Below, in pieces: positions 31,481-42,673 of a stretch of DNA of 64,000 nucleotides; the stretch's first letter is position 1; every line of letters starts with the position of its first letter. The translations under genes and the position numbers were made by a program. The DNA is from Adiantum capillus-veneris (Eukaryota > Streptophyta > Polypodiopsida > Polypodiales > Pteridaceae): NCBI GenBank assembly GCA_014529385.2, contig CM043950.1:69124935-69188934 (forward strand), in the 5' to 3' direction. The notes beneath the pieces were generated by a model, which saw only the letters and a list, made by a program, of their open reading frames with translations, was not told the origin of the DNA and searched no databases.

Positions 31481-32026
31481 TGTAACTGGAATTCACCACT
31501 TCAAAACAATTCACAACTTGGTTGCTAGAGCGCTCCCAAGTAGACAACGACACCCTGTTGGCCCCAAAGGTTGGCGCCCCTTTCGATATTTCTTTATTCT
31601 TATTGCACTTGAGATAACCTGTAAACTTCTACCAGCTGTCTCACTTTTATCAGGCTGGAATCCCCTACTCTAACCCAATTTTGGCAACATAACCACAATA
31701 AAAGTCTCCATGGACAAAATACCAAGTAAACAGTGACTTTCCGCGCACTTTAGAGCACTTTACAGAACCTGGCGCTTTCATCCCCAAAAGCAACTGGGTC
31801 AAAAGTTGGCACCAAAACCTAGTTCCATGATTTACGATAGCTTGTACACTTGCCGCATCAGCAGTTTCGCGAATCGCGGGCCAATCCGTACAATGCTGCC
31901 ACATCAGCAATTTGAGTTTCTCTGCCACGTCAACACTTTCGGGTTTGTTTTCTCGACCGGTTTGTCTGACTGTAGTTCTTTAGTGGCCCTAACCCCATAG
32001 GATTGGCCACGTCAACAACTTGTGAC
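31481..32026 (-). repeat. family B-like LTR, minus strand
   Basis: Read on the minus strand it starts TGTCACAAGTTGTTGACGTGG and ends about CCAGTTACA, with the conserved block AAAGAAATATCGAAAGGGGC (about 31574-31597). It is preceded by a purine tract AAGAAGAGGGTA, so it is the 3' LTR of a minus-strand element. 546 bp. Confidence 0.8.
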
Positions 32027-32700
32027 ATACCCTCTTCTTGAACGAAGAGTAATCGTACGCAACTAGACATGCAAAACTCAAATCCGATTCTTTAGCAGAC
32101 ACTGCCTTTATGAATACATGCCAATGCCCATCATTACCAGACCGCACACTATCTAGCATGCAGTACACCATACAATTCCACAATCACATTTTATCCAGTC
32201 ACCTCCCGCATCGGAGCTCTTTATATTCTAGCGTAGCAATGTTAGCCATTACCAAACCACAATGATCTTTAAAGGGATATCAATGCACTAAGATCACATA
32301 CCCAAGCAATCTATCCAATATGGAACTATTGATGCATCAAATTTATATGCTCCACAAAATGCTTTATAAATGACACAGAATTCACATGTTCAAACACATA
32401 ACATAAAACATCCAAATTCAACTAAACGTTCCCTAGACCAAAGTCTGTGTCGTTCAAAGGGTTTCCAAGTACGACTAAACGCTCCCCAGATCAAAGTCTT
32501 TGTCGTTCAGAAGCCATATACAACCAAACGCTCCCCAGGATGCAGCCTGCGTCGTTTCGAGGACCAAATACAACTAGACACTCCCCAAATTGCAGCTTGC
32601 GTCATCAAGAGGTTCTCAAACAGTATTGAAACCAGCATTGAAACTAGAATCAAAGAAACTCAATCAGCACCAAGACAAGTTTAAAACACATAAATTCTGT
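32027..32700 (-). other. 3' untranslated remnant of a family B-like element with a minisatellite
   Basis: Adjacent to the LTR lies GATTACTCTTCGTTCAAGA, a diverged form of the family B pre-LTR sequence. Four units of about 49-54 bp start at 32420, 32474, 32523 and 32572, each beginning ACYARACRYTCCC. Confidence 0.65.
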
Positions 32701-32734
32701 TTCGTTACGTCTTTTTGGTTACTGGTTCTCTTTG

Positions 32735-33165
32735 TTAGTAAGAAACCAAACTCATTTCATTTTTGTGCGGATTTCAGGGCACTCAAAACAAGGATGGTAA
32801 AATTTCGGAAGCCAATACCTTGCATTGCCGTGCCTTTGGAACGGCTACACGAGGGATAGAGTTTCCAAAGTGGACCTGAAGAGTTGCCACCACAAGAGTG
32901 GACTTCTAAGGAGCAATCCAAAAGAAGAACCACTGGAGATCCTTGTTTCAGTCAAAGTCGTCAAGTAGAAGCATATTCAATTGCTTCAATTCCAGTTTGG
33001 CAATAAGAAGAAGGCAAAGCAACATTTCCTCAAATTTAAGGATTGAGGGACACATGAAACTGCTTGGGTGGCCGAGGAATTATTCATCAACTATCCAAAT
33101 GTGCTAGCCTCAAACAAGGAGGCCATGCAGCTCGGTACCCGTTCCTCACCTTAAGCAGGAGGAGA
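32735..33165 (+). pseudogene. pol: gypsy RT segment fused to a chromodomain (deletion derivative)
   Basis: RT pieces VSKKPNSFHFCADFRALK and KVDLKSCHHKSG (about 32735-32900) are followed at once by a chromodomain-type tail: EEPLEILVSVKVVK, QHFLKFKD, THETAWVAEELFINYPN and MQLGTRSSP. The RT catalytic block, RNase H and integrase are deleted. The tail resembles that at 47640-47810 (QFGTSTSL), and a purine tract AGCAGGAGGAGA plus LTR start TGTCACGTGCACATGG follow, so the source is a family A relative. Confidence 0.82.
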
Positions 33166-33184
33166 TGTCACGTGCACATGGCTC

Positions 33185-33790
33185 TGTGCAACGGAAGAGA
33201 ATAAGGATTTGCTCGGATCTAGTACTCTGCACACAAACACAAGGGTTGCTTTACTTGACTTGAAAGAATTGAATCGAACTGAAAGAAAGAGAGAGACACA
33301 AGAGAGAGAGAGAAAAGAGATGACACCGAATGTCGGGTCCCAAACCCTCAAGGGTCCCCCTTGCTCTGTTTGCCAGAGCAGGTACTTTCTTTATTCTTGC
33401 ACAATGCTCTACTACAACGATGTTGATGCTAATGGGTACTAATGCTACTGATTCTGGGGACTGGGTACTGGGTAATGAGGTATTGAAAGGGTACTAAGGT
33501 AGTGAGGTTCTATGTCGATGACGATGATGTCGACGACGAGGTGCTGATGGTCTTTGTCGGCGACGATGATGTCAACGACGGGTAGTGCTCGTCTATGTCG
33601 AAGACGAGGAGGTCTGTGACGGGTACTACTGGTCTATGTCGAAGACAATGATGCCGATGATGGGTACTGCTGGTCTATGTCGAAGACGACGATGCTGATG
33701 ACGACGCGACCATCACGGACACGATGATGTCTTCGTGACGACATGACGCGAGACTAGGGCTGAAATCTGAAAACGCTAGGGATAAAAACT
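33185..33790 (-). repeat. family A-like LTR fragment (R/U5) with minisatellite
   Basis: Begins TGTGCAACGGAAGAG, matching the LTR end at 36503. Contains (GA)n-rich U5, a GAC-rich tract, and three about 41-bp units starting near 33581, 33622 and 33663 (GGTACTGCTGGTCTATGTCG type). Joined on the left, in opposite orientation, to the first bases of a plus-strand LTR. Confidence 0.75.
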
Positions 33791-35095
33791 GTCACGAGGA
33801 CGTGGCAGTTATTAACCATGTCACAGAGATGTGGCAACTGCTAACCTTGGTTGTTGGTTTCTTTCCAATGGGGTTTATTTTATTTATTTTGAGACCCTCT
33901 TTTTGAAGTAACAAACGGTCGGACATTGTGTGGCCAATGTGAACGGTAGATTCACCCGCAGACGGGAAGTGGTCGGCATTGGAATTCGTATGGTAAGAGG
34001 ATGTCTAGGCTCAGAGCAAGATCATATAGGTCCCCCCGTCGCACTTAGCAAGTTGGTGGATACTAGGAAGTGAACTCAATTAAGGCGTAAAGTCAAGGTG
34101 GGACTTCCAACAAAAAGTATCCGACAGTTGGGCCACATTGCATTTTTGGATGCGGTCCCAATGAGGATAGATGGTCAGAAGACCAGTGGGAGCCCAACGG
34201 AAGCATCTCCTAAAATTTAGGGAACTGCTATTTTGGGCCACGAAATGTGTTCGCGTCATTACCTTCGGTATGACTAGGGGAACACTTTCCAACTCTACCG
34301 CGAAGTCAACTGACGCACCAGTTGAGATATTTTTAGCAGGGAAAGCCCAAACTCGGAAACTGGGCGACGTGTCAGCTTGTGAGCGATTCTGCCACTCTGG
34401 GAGGCAAAAACGAGCTGCATATCAACAAAGGGGGCGCCATTTTCAGCCACAAGCGGATTGCAACAGCTACAGAAGCTATGGAATGCTTACCTTGCCCTCT
34501 ATGCACAGTATGGTGACGGGAGTGATGCCCCGCACGCTACATACTGCTCTCTTTCTCCCCTACGTGTAGTTATGTGATGCCCCACAAGAGGGCTACTCAT
34601 TTGACTGATGTACAGTTGTGTGGGTTCATGCTTTTGTGCTGAGGCAAGAGCCTCCTTGAGCAGGAACAGGGGTAGCTAATTGCTGCTCCAAAGCAGGCAC
34701 TGGTGAGGGTCATAACCTCACCGTACAGGTGCAAAATCAGCGCTGTGTATGCGCTGTAATTTGACTGTTTTTCAGCCATACGGACGCCAGGATCATTGGG
34801 AATCGTGCCCCACTGGCAAAGGACAGTTAGGGGACTGTTTGGGGCTGAAAACAGGGCAAAAACCAGTAAATACAGCGTGCTGAATTTACTGTTTTTGGAC
34901 AGGAATCAGAGGGTATACGACAGTGCAAGCGAGTTCCAGCAGGGGAATGGGTTTCGCGCAAGTTTTGGGATTGTTATGCTGCCGAAATTTGGCCAAATCA
35001 AATGGTATCTAGGTGGATACACGTGAAGGATTCCCAGGACCTTACCTTGTAATTTACCCTCCTAAAGAATAAAGAAATACCGAAAGGGGCCTGTT
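33790..35095 (+). repeat. possible family B-like solo LTR
   Basis: Starts TGTCACGAGGACGTGGCAG, like family B LTR starts, and near its end (35069-35090) has AATAAAGAAATACCGAAAGGGGC. The right border and a target duplication could not be set. No coding frame of note in between. Confidence 0.5.
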
Positions 35096-35099
35096 GTGC

Positions 35100-35751
35100 T
35101 AAGGGCTGACAATGTAGTACTATGTCATGACGATGACAATGACGACGATGGGACCTGTGATGACGATGACGATGTTGACGACAACGATGGTGTCGACGAC
35201 GACGGCGTCAAGGCTGGAAAACGCTAAGGCTGAAAAGTTAAATCTGTCATGATGGATGGCTTTCCGGCGAGGATCTGCTGTCGGGAATGGAATCGGAGAT
35301 GCGATGAGGCTAAAGGGATGGTAGTGATGCAAAAACACTGATGGTTGAAATCTGCTCCAAAAACACTGGTGTTGCTGGGGTACTCCTGAGAGAGAGACCA
35401 CCTGCCGAGTGCAACACTTGGTGCACCACCTTCTGTTGCCTCTACTGCGTGCCCACTGGTTTTCTTTTATATTTTCTTTAGCAATTTGCACTACCTAATT
35501 TTCCAACAAAAGTCATATTAATAAATAAGTGAAAAATGTGTACTGTGGAAAGAAGGGTTCTATGCTCTAGAAAATGCTCGTGTTGAAATGATTGTATTGT
35601 GCAAGAGAGGGTATGCAACTATGACTGGGTTGGGCATGCACGTCTTGCTAGAGGCTCACAAAGTGCCAAGCTCAGTCCTAAGCTAAGCTGACTGATGCTA
35701 GACCATGGCAAAAGCATGTCCACGTGGCGCAAGTGAAGTGCACATGTGACA
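35100..35751 (-). repeat. family A-like LTR fragment (U3 side)
   Basis: Includes a GAC-rich tract (35125-35215), GAAAACGCT-type motifs, a TATA-like ATATAAAAG near 35468 on the minus strand, and the LTR tip TGTCACATGTGCAC at 35751. May be the other part of the LTR at 33185-33790 or a separate copy. Confidence 0.65.
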
Positions 35752-35846
35752 TCCCCCCTTGTTAAAAGTGATGCACAACTACCCACGTGGCGCAAGTGAA
35801 ATGCGCATGTGACATCCCCCCTTGTTAAAAGTGAGGCACAACTACC
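35721..35846. repeat. 63-bp tandem duplication of an LTR tip and polypurine tract
   Basis: Two adjacent units (35721-35783, 35784-35846), each with CACGTGGCGCAAGTGAA, an LTR tip and the purine tract complement CCCCCCTTGTTAAAA. A third diverged occurrence lies near 36672-36720. Confidence 0.9.
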
Positions 35847-36102
35847 GAACTTCTATATGAAATTTTGATGCTGATTGATGATGCCTTTGATGCTGTGGAT
35901 GCATCACCAATGAAAATTCCTCCAAACGGGTGGATACTACAAAGTAGGTACTGCTGCTATGTAAGCACCGACCATACGAGTTACTAGGTAACCTTACTAA
36001 TTATCGTAGAATACCAGTCTTCGTGCTGACTCTGCCTGCAAGCAAGCACTACCACCCGCATAGTCCTGTCGTGAAAACATTGCGGGTGAAGCTGAAAGGT
36101 AA
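35831..36102. repeat. about 270-bp direct repeat, copy 1
   Basis: Matches 36708-36960, both ending TGAAGCTGAAAGGTAA. Probably the 3' internal end of a minus-strand element next to its LTR. No function recognised. Confidence 0.85.
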
Positions 36103-36319
36103 GGGTGCTCGGAGAAAAATCCAAGGGTTTCTTGTCGACGGAAGTGGATGCACACTACATGCGAATGCAAAAGAGGTTAGGGATCTTGTCTCCAACTCCC
36201 TCCATATCCGCATACAAGGCTAAGAGATCTTTGGTACTCAAGATCTGGGTTTTCATGTATTCGATGTCGATCTTTCTTCAAGGGCATGGCAATGAAGACG
36301 GGATCTGGTAAGTCTATGG

Positions 36320-36490
36320 TCGGGACTCAAAGATTCTTCAAGAAAAAAAACTGGGAGAGGTTCCTTGGGTTCTTGATGGTTCTTCTTGGGTTCGTGGGGT
36401 TCTTGGTCCTTGAGGTTCTTTAGGGTTCTTGGGGTTCTTGGTTCTTGATGGTTCTTCCCTTGAGTTCGCGAAGTTGAAGCACACACAAAG
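36320..36490 (-). other. family A-like leader with AAGAACC repeats
   Basis: On the minus strand this reads as repeated AAGAACC/CCAAGAACC units, like the leaders at 45960-46030 and 50510-50610. It lies just downstream of a PBS. Confidence 0.75.
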
Positions 36491-36501
36491 CTGTGATACC
36501 A
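36490..36501 (-). other. primer-binding site, one mismatch
   Basis: TGGTATCACAGC on the minus strand, initiator-Met type with one change, one base from the LTR at 36503. Confidence 0.8.
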
Positions 36502-36502
36502 A

Positions 36503-36690
36503 TGTCGAGTGCAACGGAAGAGTATAAGAATTTTGCTCAGATCTAATACTCCGCACACAAACACAAGGGACAATTTACTTCACTTGAAAGAACTGAACTA
36601 AATTGAAAGAAAGAGAGAAACAAGAGAGAGAAAAGAGACAACACAGGAATGTCGGGTCCCAACCCTCAAGGGTGAAGTGCGCACGTGACA
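36503..36690 (-). repeat. 188-bp LTR that has lost nearly all of U3
   Basis: Its start tip TGTCACGTGCGCACTTC and its end (GCACTCGACA next to the PBS) are both present, but only about 17 bp of U3 remain before the R/U5-type sequence. The TATA region, GCGTTTT block and GAC tract of family A are absent. Confidence 0.75.
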
Positions 36691-36707
36691 CCCCCCCCCT
36701 GCTAAGA

Positions 36708-36960
36708 GTGAGGCACAGCTATCGAACTTCTGATGCTGACTGATGAATGCTTAATGCTGTGGATGCATCACGAATTCCTCCGAACGGGTGGATACTACAT
36801 ATGTAGGTACCGCTGCGATGTAAACACAGACCATACGAGTTACTAGGTAGCCTTACTACTGTCGCAGAATACTAGCCTTCATGCTGTCTCTGCTTGCAAA
36901 CAAGCACTACCACCCGAATAGTCCTGTCGTGAAAACATTGCAGGTGAAGCTGAAAGGTAA
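36708..36960. repeat. about 270-bp direct repeat, copy 2
   Basis: Second copy of 35831-36102; lies directly beyond the short LTR at 36503-36690, as copy 1 lies beyond the LTR tip at 35751. Confidence 0.85.
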
Positions 36961-37063
36961 TTTTGTATGTACATTCCAGCTACGCAATCAAAAGCAAATA
37001 CCACATCGGCAACGGTGTGGGGGCTCTTGAGAGGGTTGGTTGGGACCCATCGGGTGTCACTCC

Positions 37064-37125
37064 TTTTCTCTCTCTCTCTCTCTCTCGCTCTCCCTCTACA
37101 CATCTCTTCCTCTCTCTCTCTCATT
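37064..37125. repeat. CT-rich microsatellite
   Basis: (TC)n tract interrupted by a few other bases. Confidence 0.9.
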
Positions 37126-37129
37126 ATCT

Positions 37130-39960
37130 ATCTATAAGGAACCATCAAGCGTGCTAAGTAGCTGTAACCTACTTAGATGAGTTTTCTCTCTCTAGAATTG
37201 GCCATTCTAATGAGAGAAAATTAAAATAGTAGAAGGGTCAATTATGTACAATGGGCAAAGGAATGTGTTCGCGAACTAGAGAGTTGCATTCTTCAGAAGT
37301 GCCAATGGAATTCAATAAGGATTCAATTGGGATTTATGGGCAAGGACAGGGTATTAGCGAGTCCAAAAGAGTTCAAAATGGATCCCGAAAGCCTCCGAAA
37401 GTGAGAAGGATAACCAAAAGGTGGGAATGAGAGCCAAGGTGTTATTATCCACACATGCCAACTTAAAGGTATGTGGAGATAAGGGATGTGGTCCACAAGC
37501 CTCCTATGCAAAAGAGAAGGTGAGAGGAGTAGCTCTAATATAGAAAATTGCTTTTACAGAACCCAAGGTGAATATTTCTGAAATAACTCGAAAAAGAAGG
37601 CATTTCTGTAAAAAGGGCCCTCTAAGCTTATTGGAAACGACGCAATGAACAACTTTGTAGTTTGAATGTACACTTTCAGCTTTTATTACTGACTCCACCA
37701 TCCGAGCAAAGTATTTTGCAGATGCGTCTACAAAATTCAGACAAAAGTCCTTTGTTGAATTTCTTCATCTTTCCTCCCTTAGAGAGGGTCGAGAGTGGAG
37801 CTACCTTGGCAAGAGTGAACCAATACTTGCTCTGTCTCACTCGTGTTCCTATTGGGCAAACCGATCCCAATCTTCTTGGATGCCTTCCTCAAAGCGTTGT
37901 CGTGCAGCTCCGCTCCCATGCTAAGAAAGATGCCAGAAAAATACATATCGAGCTTATTTAAAGCCTACTTGATTAATGGTCAGTGACCAAGGCTTGTTAA
38001 CAGGCCAAGTTTAATGATTAATGTATGCCAGATGCGGCTTAAATGGGCCAATTGATGCCTTAATGATGCTAAAAAGGACTATGCTTGAAGTGAGCACAGA
38101 TGGGATATTAAGATCTAAAAATGCAGTGCTTGAAGTGCTCTACCGGCCTGTCTTTACGGCTCGTCGATTGGAGCTACGGTGAAGAAGTTATGGCAGCTTA
38201 AAGTTCAAGTCGATTGCAGATCTATACCGGATAGGGCAACTGCAGCTGTGGGGACAGAGTTGAAATGAATGCATGGACTTGAAGTGCTCACTTTGTGGAG
38301 CGAGTCGGTCTTTTCAGATCAATGATCGGAGTTTCGGTTGCCAAGATATTAGCCGTTACAGATTCCCCGGGGGCCAGTTCCGTGCCAGGCCGGTCACCTC
38401 GATCGGAGCGCCATCTGGAAATTTACAGCCCTAGCAGAGTTTGTATGCATTGTATGTAGCTTGAGAAGTCTATAGGAATTTATGGCTTGTCTGATAGAGT
38501 CCTGGTTGGTGAGATAATACAGCTTGAGGCCGGTGTCAGTTGCCGCACTACTGAGTTGGAAGAATTTTTGGAATCCGGATGTTATTGTCAGTCAAGGGTT
38601 GCTTTGGCTGAATGCCGCATGCCAAATAAAGTGAAGCTATGCATGCCAAATGGGGTACCCTTTAAGGGCCGCCCACTACCCATAAAACTATATTGGCCGC
38701 TCAATTTATGAAGCCCAATGGCCTAAACCTATGGCCACCCAAAGGCAACCATAGGGAGCCCGCCCGCCCACTTAGTAAATCAAAACGGGGCCACTTATTT
38801 TTAGGGAAAGTGTGAACAAAAGAAAAAAAAGGAAAAAAAAGGAATGGCATGGCGGGCAACAGCAGCCAACGAGTGCAGGAAGAAGAAGAGGAGGACGTAG
38901 CGCGCGCTGCGGTGCTCTGATGAGCGCGAGCAAGAGACGAAAAAGACTGAGGATGGCATGGCACCCTGATTCGGTGCCAACCGCGACGCGTTTGAAGCCG
39001 CTCAAAATCCGCCACTGCCACGCCATCGTAGGGAGTCCCATGCCACGTCAATCACGGCGCCGTGACTGCGTGGTGGGGGGGCGAAAAATTTAAGGTGTGT
39101 GGAAATAGGGCAAAGGAAGAGCGTAAAGAAAAAGGAAGAAGGGAATTGAGGAGCATACGGAAAATTGAAGAAAACGAAGAGGAGAAGAGGGCTTGCCATC
39201 TCTTTGGGCTCTCGACCTCAAGGGGGGTGCTTGCCACTTCTCTCGCTTTCGGCATCGAGAAGGAGAAGAGAGGGAGCTTGCTTGATGGCGAAGTAGCAAG
39301 GCTGAAGCCGAAGCAAGCGAATTCGAGAGTAAGCAAGCAAAGGCTTAAGCAAGGGCACTCATGAAGAAGAGCTTGGAAGAGGGAAAGCATGAAAGCAAGG
39401 GGATGTCTCTCTCGCGCTTTCATCCTTGACTAGTAAAGCAAGCAAAGGAGGAAGGAATAGGGCATCAAAGAGGGGGGATTAGCAAGAACGGTTAGAGGAA
39501 AAGCAGGGAATTGAGGAGCATCAACGAGTGTTGAAGAAGGGTACAGCTTGAGAAGTCGGTGAAAGGAGTTGGGGAGGAGGAAAAACGACTTTCTCTCTCG
39601 ATCTCAGATCCAAGCAAGCATGAAGTCTCACTCTCGTCGAGCATAAGATGAGCGGCCATGATTAAGAAGGCAAGGGAGAAACGAGGTTAAGCAAGGAACA
39701 AGATCAGTGCAGAATCTTGGAGGCGTTTGAAGCAATTAAAGCGGCAGAGGAATTTCCATCACCGTCATCATTCCGAAGGTTAATTAAATAGCTTATTATG
39801 CCCCGGTGTCGTTAACAGCCCGGTTAATCGTGTATAACGGGAGCTTAAACTCCTAGTTAGTAGATAATCCAAGTGACGGTGCTGTTAACAGTCCGCCTTG
39901 GCTGAAGATTAAGCAATACTCAAAGTATTGAATTGATCAATTGATGATTGCGGTGATTGC
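37130..39960. other. 2.8 kb with no recognisable gene or element
   Basis: Several open frames exist on both strands between 38700 and 39430, but their translations are low-complexity (poly-Lys/Glu one way, poly-Ser/Phe/Leu the other) and show no domain. The purine-rich stretch 39100-39700 could be an LTR U5 or leader of an unknown element. Confidence 0.5.
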
Positions 39961-39968
39961 CAGAGCTG

Positions 39969-40455
39969 TCAGTGTCTCTTATTCTCTCTCTTGACACCTC
40001 CCACAACCAGAGGCCCGGCGCCTACCCGGCTCACGTAGCAAACACATATCCCCCGACAGTGTAGAGGAAAAAAATTTGTGGGAAAATTCAGCCTTGAATT
40101 GAATCCAAGTCTTGTTGTAAGTTCCTTGCAGAGCTTTGGTATACCACCAAGTACTTGCAATCCCCTTGAGGTGTTTGGTCACATGCCTCACCTTCGACGC
40201 TTCTCAGAAATTGCCGTTTGCAAAGGCAACTTCAAACTGTCGAATGAAAGCGGTAGCTTTCGGGGCATCTTCCGTTCCGTCAAAAGTATCAAACTTGACC
40301 GGGGTGTTCTGAGATCTAGAGACCTTCTTCATATCCTTCCCGGAATGACGGGATTTCATGGCTATGGTTCTGGATTGACGTTCATGGATATTTTTTGGAT
40401 TCTGAAGGATCTCGAGCATTCCGCTCCTTGGATTCTCTAGGTTCTTGAGCATCAT
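39969..40455 (-). pseudogene. gag: gag of gypsy family D, partial
   Basis: The capsid-type core reads VKFDTFDGTEDAPKATAFIR and QFEVAFANGNF, a stop, then VRHVTKHLKGIASTWWYTKA, NKTWIQFKAEFSHKFFSSTL. This is the retrotransposon gag pattern (FxG...A..FI.Q.E..F, A..WW, F...F). No zinc knuckle or pol is left. Confidence 0.82.
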
Positions 40456-40647
40456 GCTCTTGTCGCCTTCTCAGAGAATCCCAAGTCGTGTGTCGACTTC
40501 TTGCAAAGAGAAAAATTCTTTCGAACTCTGCGAGCTTTTCCTGCAGGTCTTAGGTTTCCGCCTTCTTACTTCTCTCTTGGCTTGTCATGGCTTCTTCCCG
40601 TATCTTCCCAGAGTCGTCCTCTTTTACAGAGAAAGAGAGGAGACCAT

Positions 40648-40659
40648 GCTCTGATACCA
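40648..40659 (-). other. primer-binding site of family D
   Basis: TGGTATCAGAGC on the minus strand, perfect initiator-Met type, one base from the LTR end TTTGTGACA at 40661. Confidence 0.92.
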
Positions 40660-40660
40660 C

Positions 40661-41787
40661 TGTCACAAACGGGTGCGCATAACATTATAAAATACATTCG
40701 GATAAATAGAATTTATCACTTATTACTGAAGCCAAAGGATATAGAGAGAAATTCTGAAATAGATAGAGAGAGATAGAGAGTGAGAAGATCGACACAGTAC
40801 TGGGGACCAGAAGATGGGCTGGTCCCCCCCGGTAATAGTATCTTTATTACTGAGGAGAAGTCTATACAAGCACTTGAACCGAACGTATTACCACGTTCGT
40901 TCTAGAATAAGACTTGATGGTTCCCGGAAGCCTCGGCTTTCGATTCCTAGGGCAAAACCCTATCCCAAGGAACTTCCGTTCCTTATTTCAAATCCTTGAG
41001 AACCAAGGTTCTCGCCTCTGGATCTCACCTTCTAGACTCAGGGCATGACATCCCTGCAACTCTCTTTTCCAACTCTGTTTCTAGAGTCCTCTTCCCGTAG
41101 AACAACTTTGCTTTCCCGAACACGAAGTCCTTGGGAATCCCAACTTCCGGATCACAGCATGAGAGACTACCTCTCTCCGATCCGTGGATGTACTTCCCAA
41201 ACTCAGGTACAAAACCCTTGGGCTGATCTTGCTCTAGTTCCTCAGAGCGCTTTTCTCCTGTAGAGGCTCATGCCTTCCTCTGCTCCTACTCCCTCGCTAA
41301 GAGGAAGTACACCTGCAAACAAATACTCAGAGTTCATAACATGAAAATCGTTACCTTCAAAGTCTCGAAGCTCGAAACGCAACTCGGTTCTTGAAAAGCA
41401 ATTCCCTGGAAGAGATTTCTACATAGAAAATCCTCTCTTCCAATCCTACACACAGAAGAGGTGTGTCCTCGGGTTCCTTCTCGTAAATCAGCCCCGTCTA
41501 CGACGTTTATGGGCTGAAAACAAAGAAAAATAGCAGCTTGTCGCGATGGAAACACGCTCCGTAGGCACTTCTTCGCGAGGGAACTCGTGCATTGGGTCTT
41601 GGCGACATCGGGTACACTTTGGACGGTCATGGGCATCACCGGCAAACGTCGTCTTTGCGGGTGAACTCTGCAGCAGTATCTCCTTCTTGCAAAAACTGGT
41701 CCTCCTCTCTGAGTGAGGGCATGTGATGCTTTTATAGCTCCCACGGGCATGAGTAGCTGCTCGCGTAGAGATCGTGGCCGTTTTTTT
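40661..41787 (-). repeat. LTR of family D, 5' border uncertain
   Basis: The 3' border is set by the PBS. The other border is only bounded by the start of family B gag sequence at about 41787. No second copy in the window. No coding domain in it. Confidence 0.6.
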
Positions 41788-41789
41788 TT

Positions 41790-42660
41790 TTACAAGAAGA
41801 ATTTTTACAAAGCCAACCAGTATGACTTTCTCGACGATAAAAGCAAGAAAGTCCGAGAGTTTAAGGAAGGTGGCCACTCGATCAAGTTTGATACTTTTTC
41901 AGGATACTCAGATGCTTCGAAGGCTTTGTCTTTTATATAGCAGTTTGACATTGCTTTCGCGGGAGGACGCTATTCAGAGCACTCCAAGATTCCGAGAGCT
42001 ACCTCTTACCTTAAGGGGAATGCTCGTACTTGGTGGTCCACGCGTCTTTTAAACAAGACTGCGCCTGTTAAATGGCTGAAATTTAAAAAGCTTTTTATTT
42101 CTTCTTGGTTGATGCAAGAATATGAACAAGATATACGAGCTGCTTGGAACCATCTTCGGATGACCAAGAAAGATACAATCAATGCTTATTGTGAAAGATT
42201 CTGGAGCTCTTTTCTACCCGCCTCTTCATTCAAGAAGATCTCGCTCAGAGAACAGATTGAGCGGTTCACCTTTGGTCTCCCTACAGAGATCCGAGATCAC
42301 TGCTTGGAACAGAAGTCAGCTTTTATTCAGGAGTTGATGAGTCATGCGAAGTAGGGCTTTGCCATTCACTTTGGCAGTCTGACCTACCCCACAGATGAGG
42401 CCATGACACAACGAGCCGAGCAGACTTCTGGGAATGAAAGTAGAAAGAAAAAGAGCAACCCAGAGAAAAAGGATGCACGACCCAAGCTTACTCATGAGGA
42501 GAGAGCTCGCTTCATCAGAGAGGAAAAGTGCTTTGGATGCGGGGAACATGGACATATCTCTGCGAAGTGCCTTAAAAAGGCACAGAAAGAACACAATGAT
42601 AAAGAAGACGACAGGCCTGAAAGGGGTAGAGAGATACTTTTTTTTTGTCGAGACTCAAAA
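41790..42660 (+). pseudogene. gag: gag of the family B derivative
   Basis: Starts within gag at FYKANQYDFLDDKSKKVREF and continues SIKFDTFSGYSDASKALSF, a stop near 41938, GNARTWWSTRLLNKTAPV, then the segment TKKDTINAYCERFWSSFLPA. A stop at 42352-42354 precedes the CX2CX4HX4C knuckle CFGCGEHGHISAKC (about 42533-42575). It is clearly less interrupted than the 22986-24530 copy in its 5' half. Confidence 0.9.
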
Positions 42661-42673
42661 AGGATTTGGAAGA

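Larger units (their letters stand above)
39965..41787 (-). mobile_element. gypsy family D, 5' part only (LTR, PBS, gag)
   Basis: On the minus strand a long presumed LTR (about 41787-40661) is followed by a perfect PBS and then gag. The gag ends abruptly near 39965. Across 41787 a plus-strand family B gag starts, so two truncated elements meet head to head. Confidence 0.75.

Noticed and set aside
34171-34569. 132-residue plus-strand frame
   Set aside because: No recognisable domain and it lies in presumed LTR sequence; no support for a gene.
38700-39430. Overlapping open frames of 60-120 residues on both strands
   Set aside because: The translations are mirror images of purine-rich low-complexity DNA (Lys/Glu-rich against Ser/Phe/Leu-rich), show no domain, and have no plausible splice or start context.
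40445-40776. Plus-strand frames near the family D PBS
   Set aside because: They overlap the minus-strand gag leader, PBS and LTR end and show no domain.
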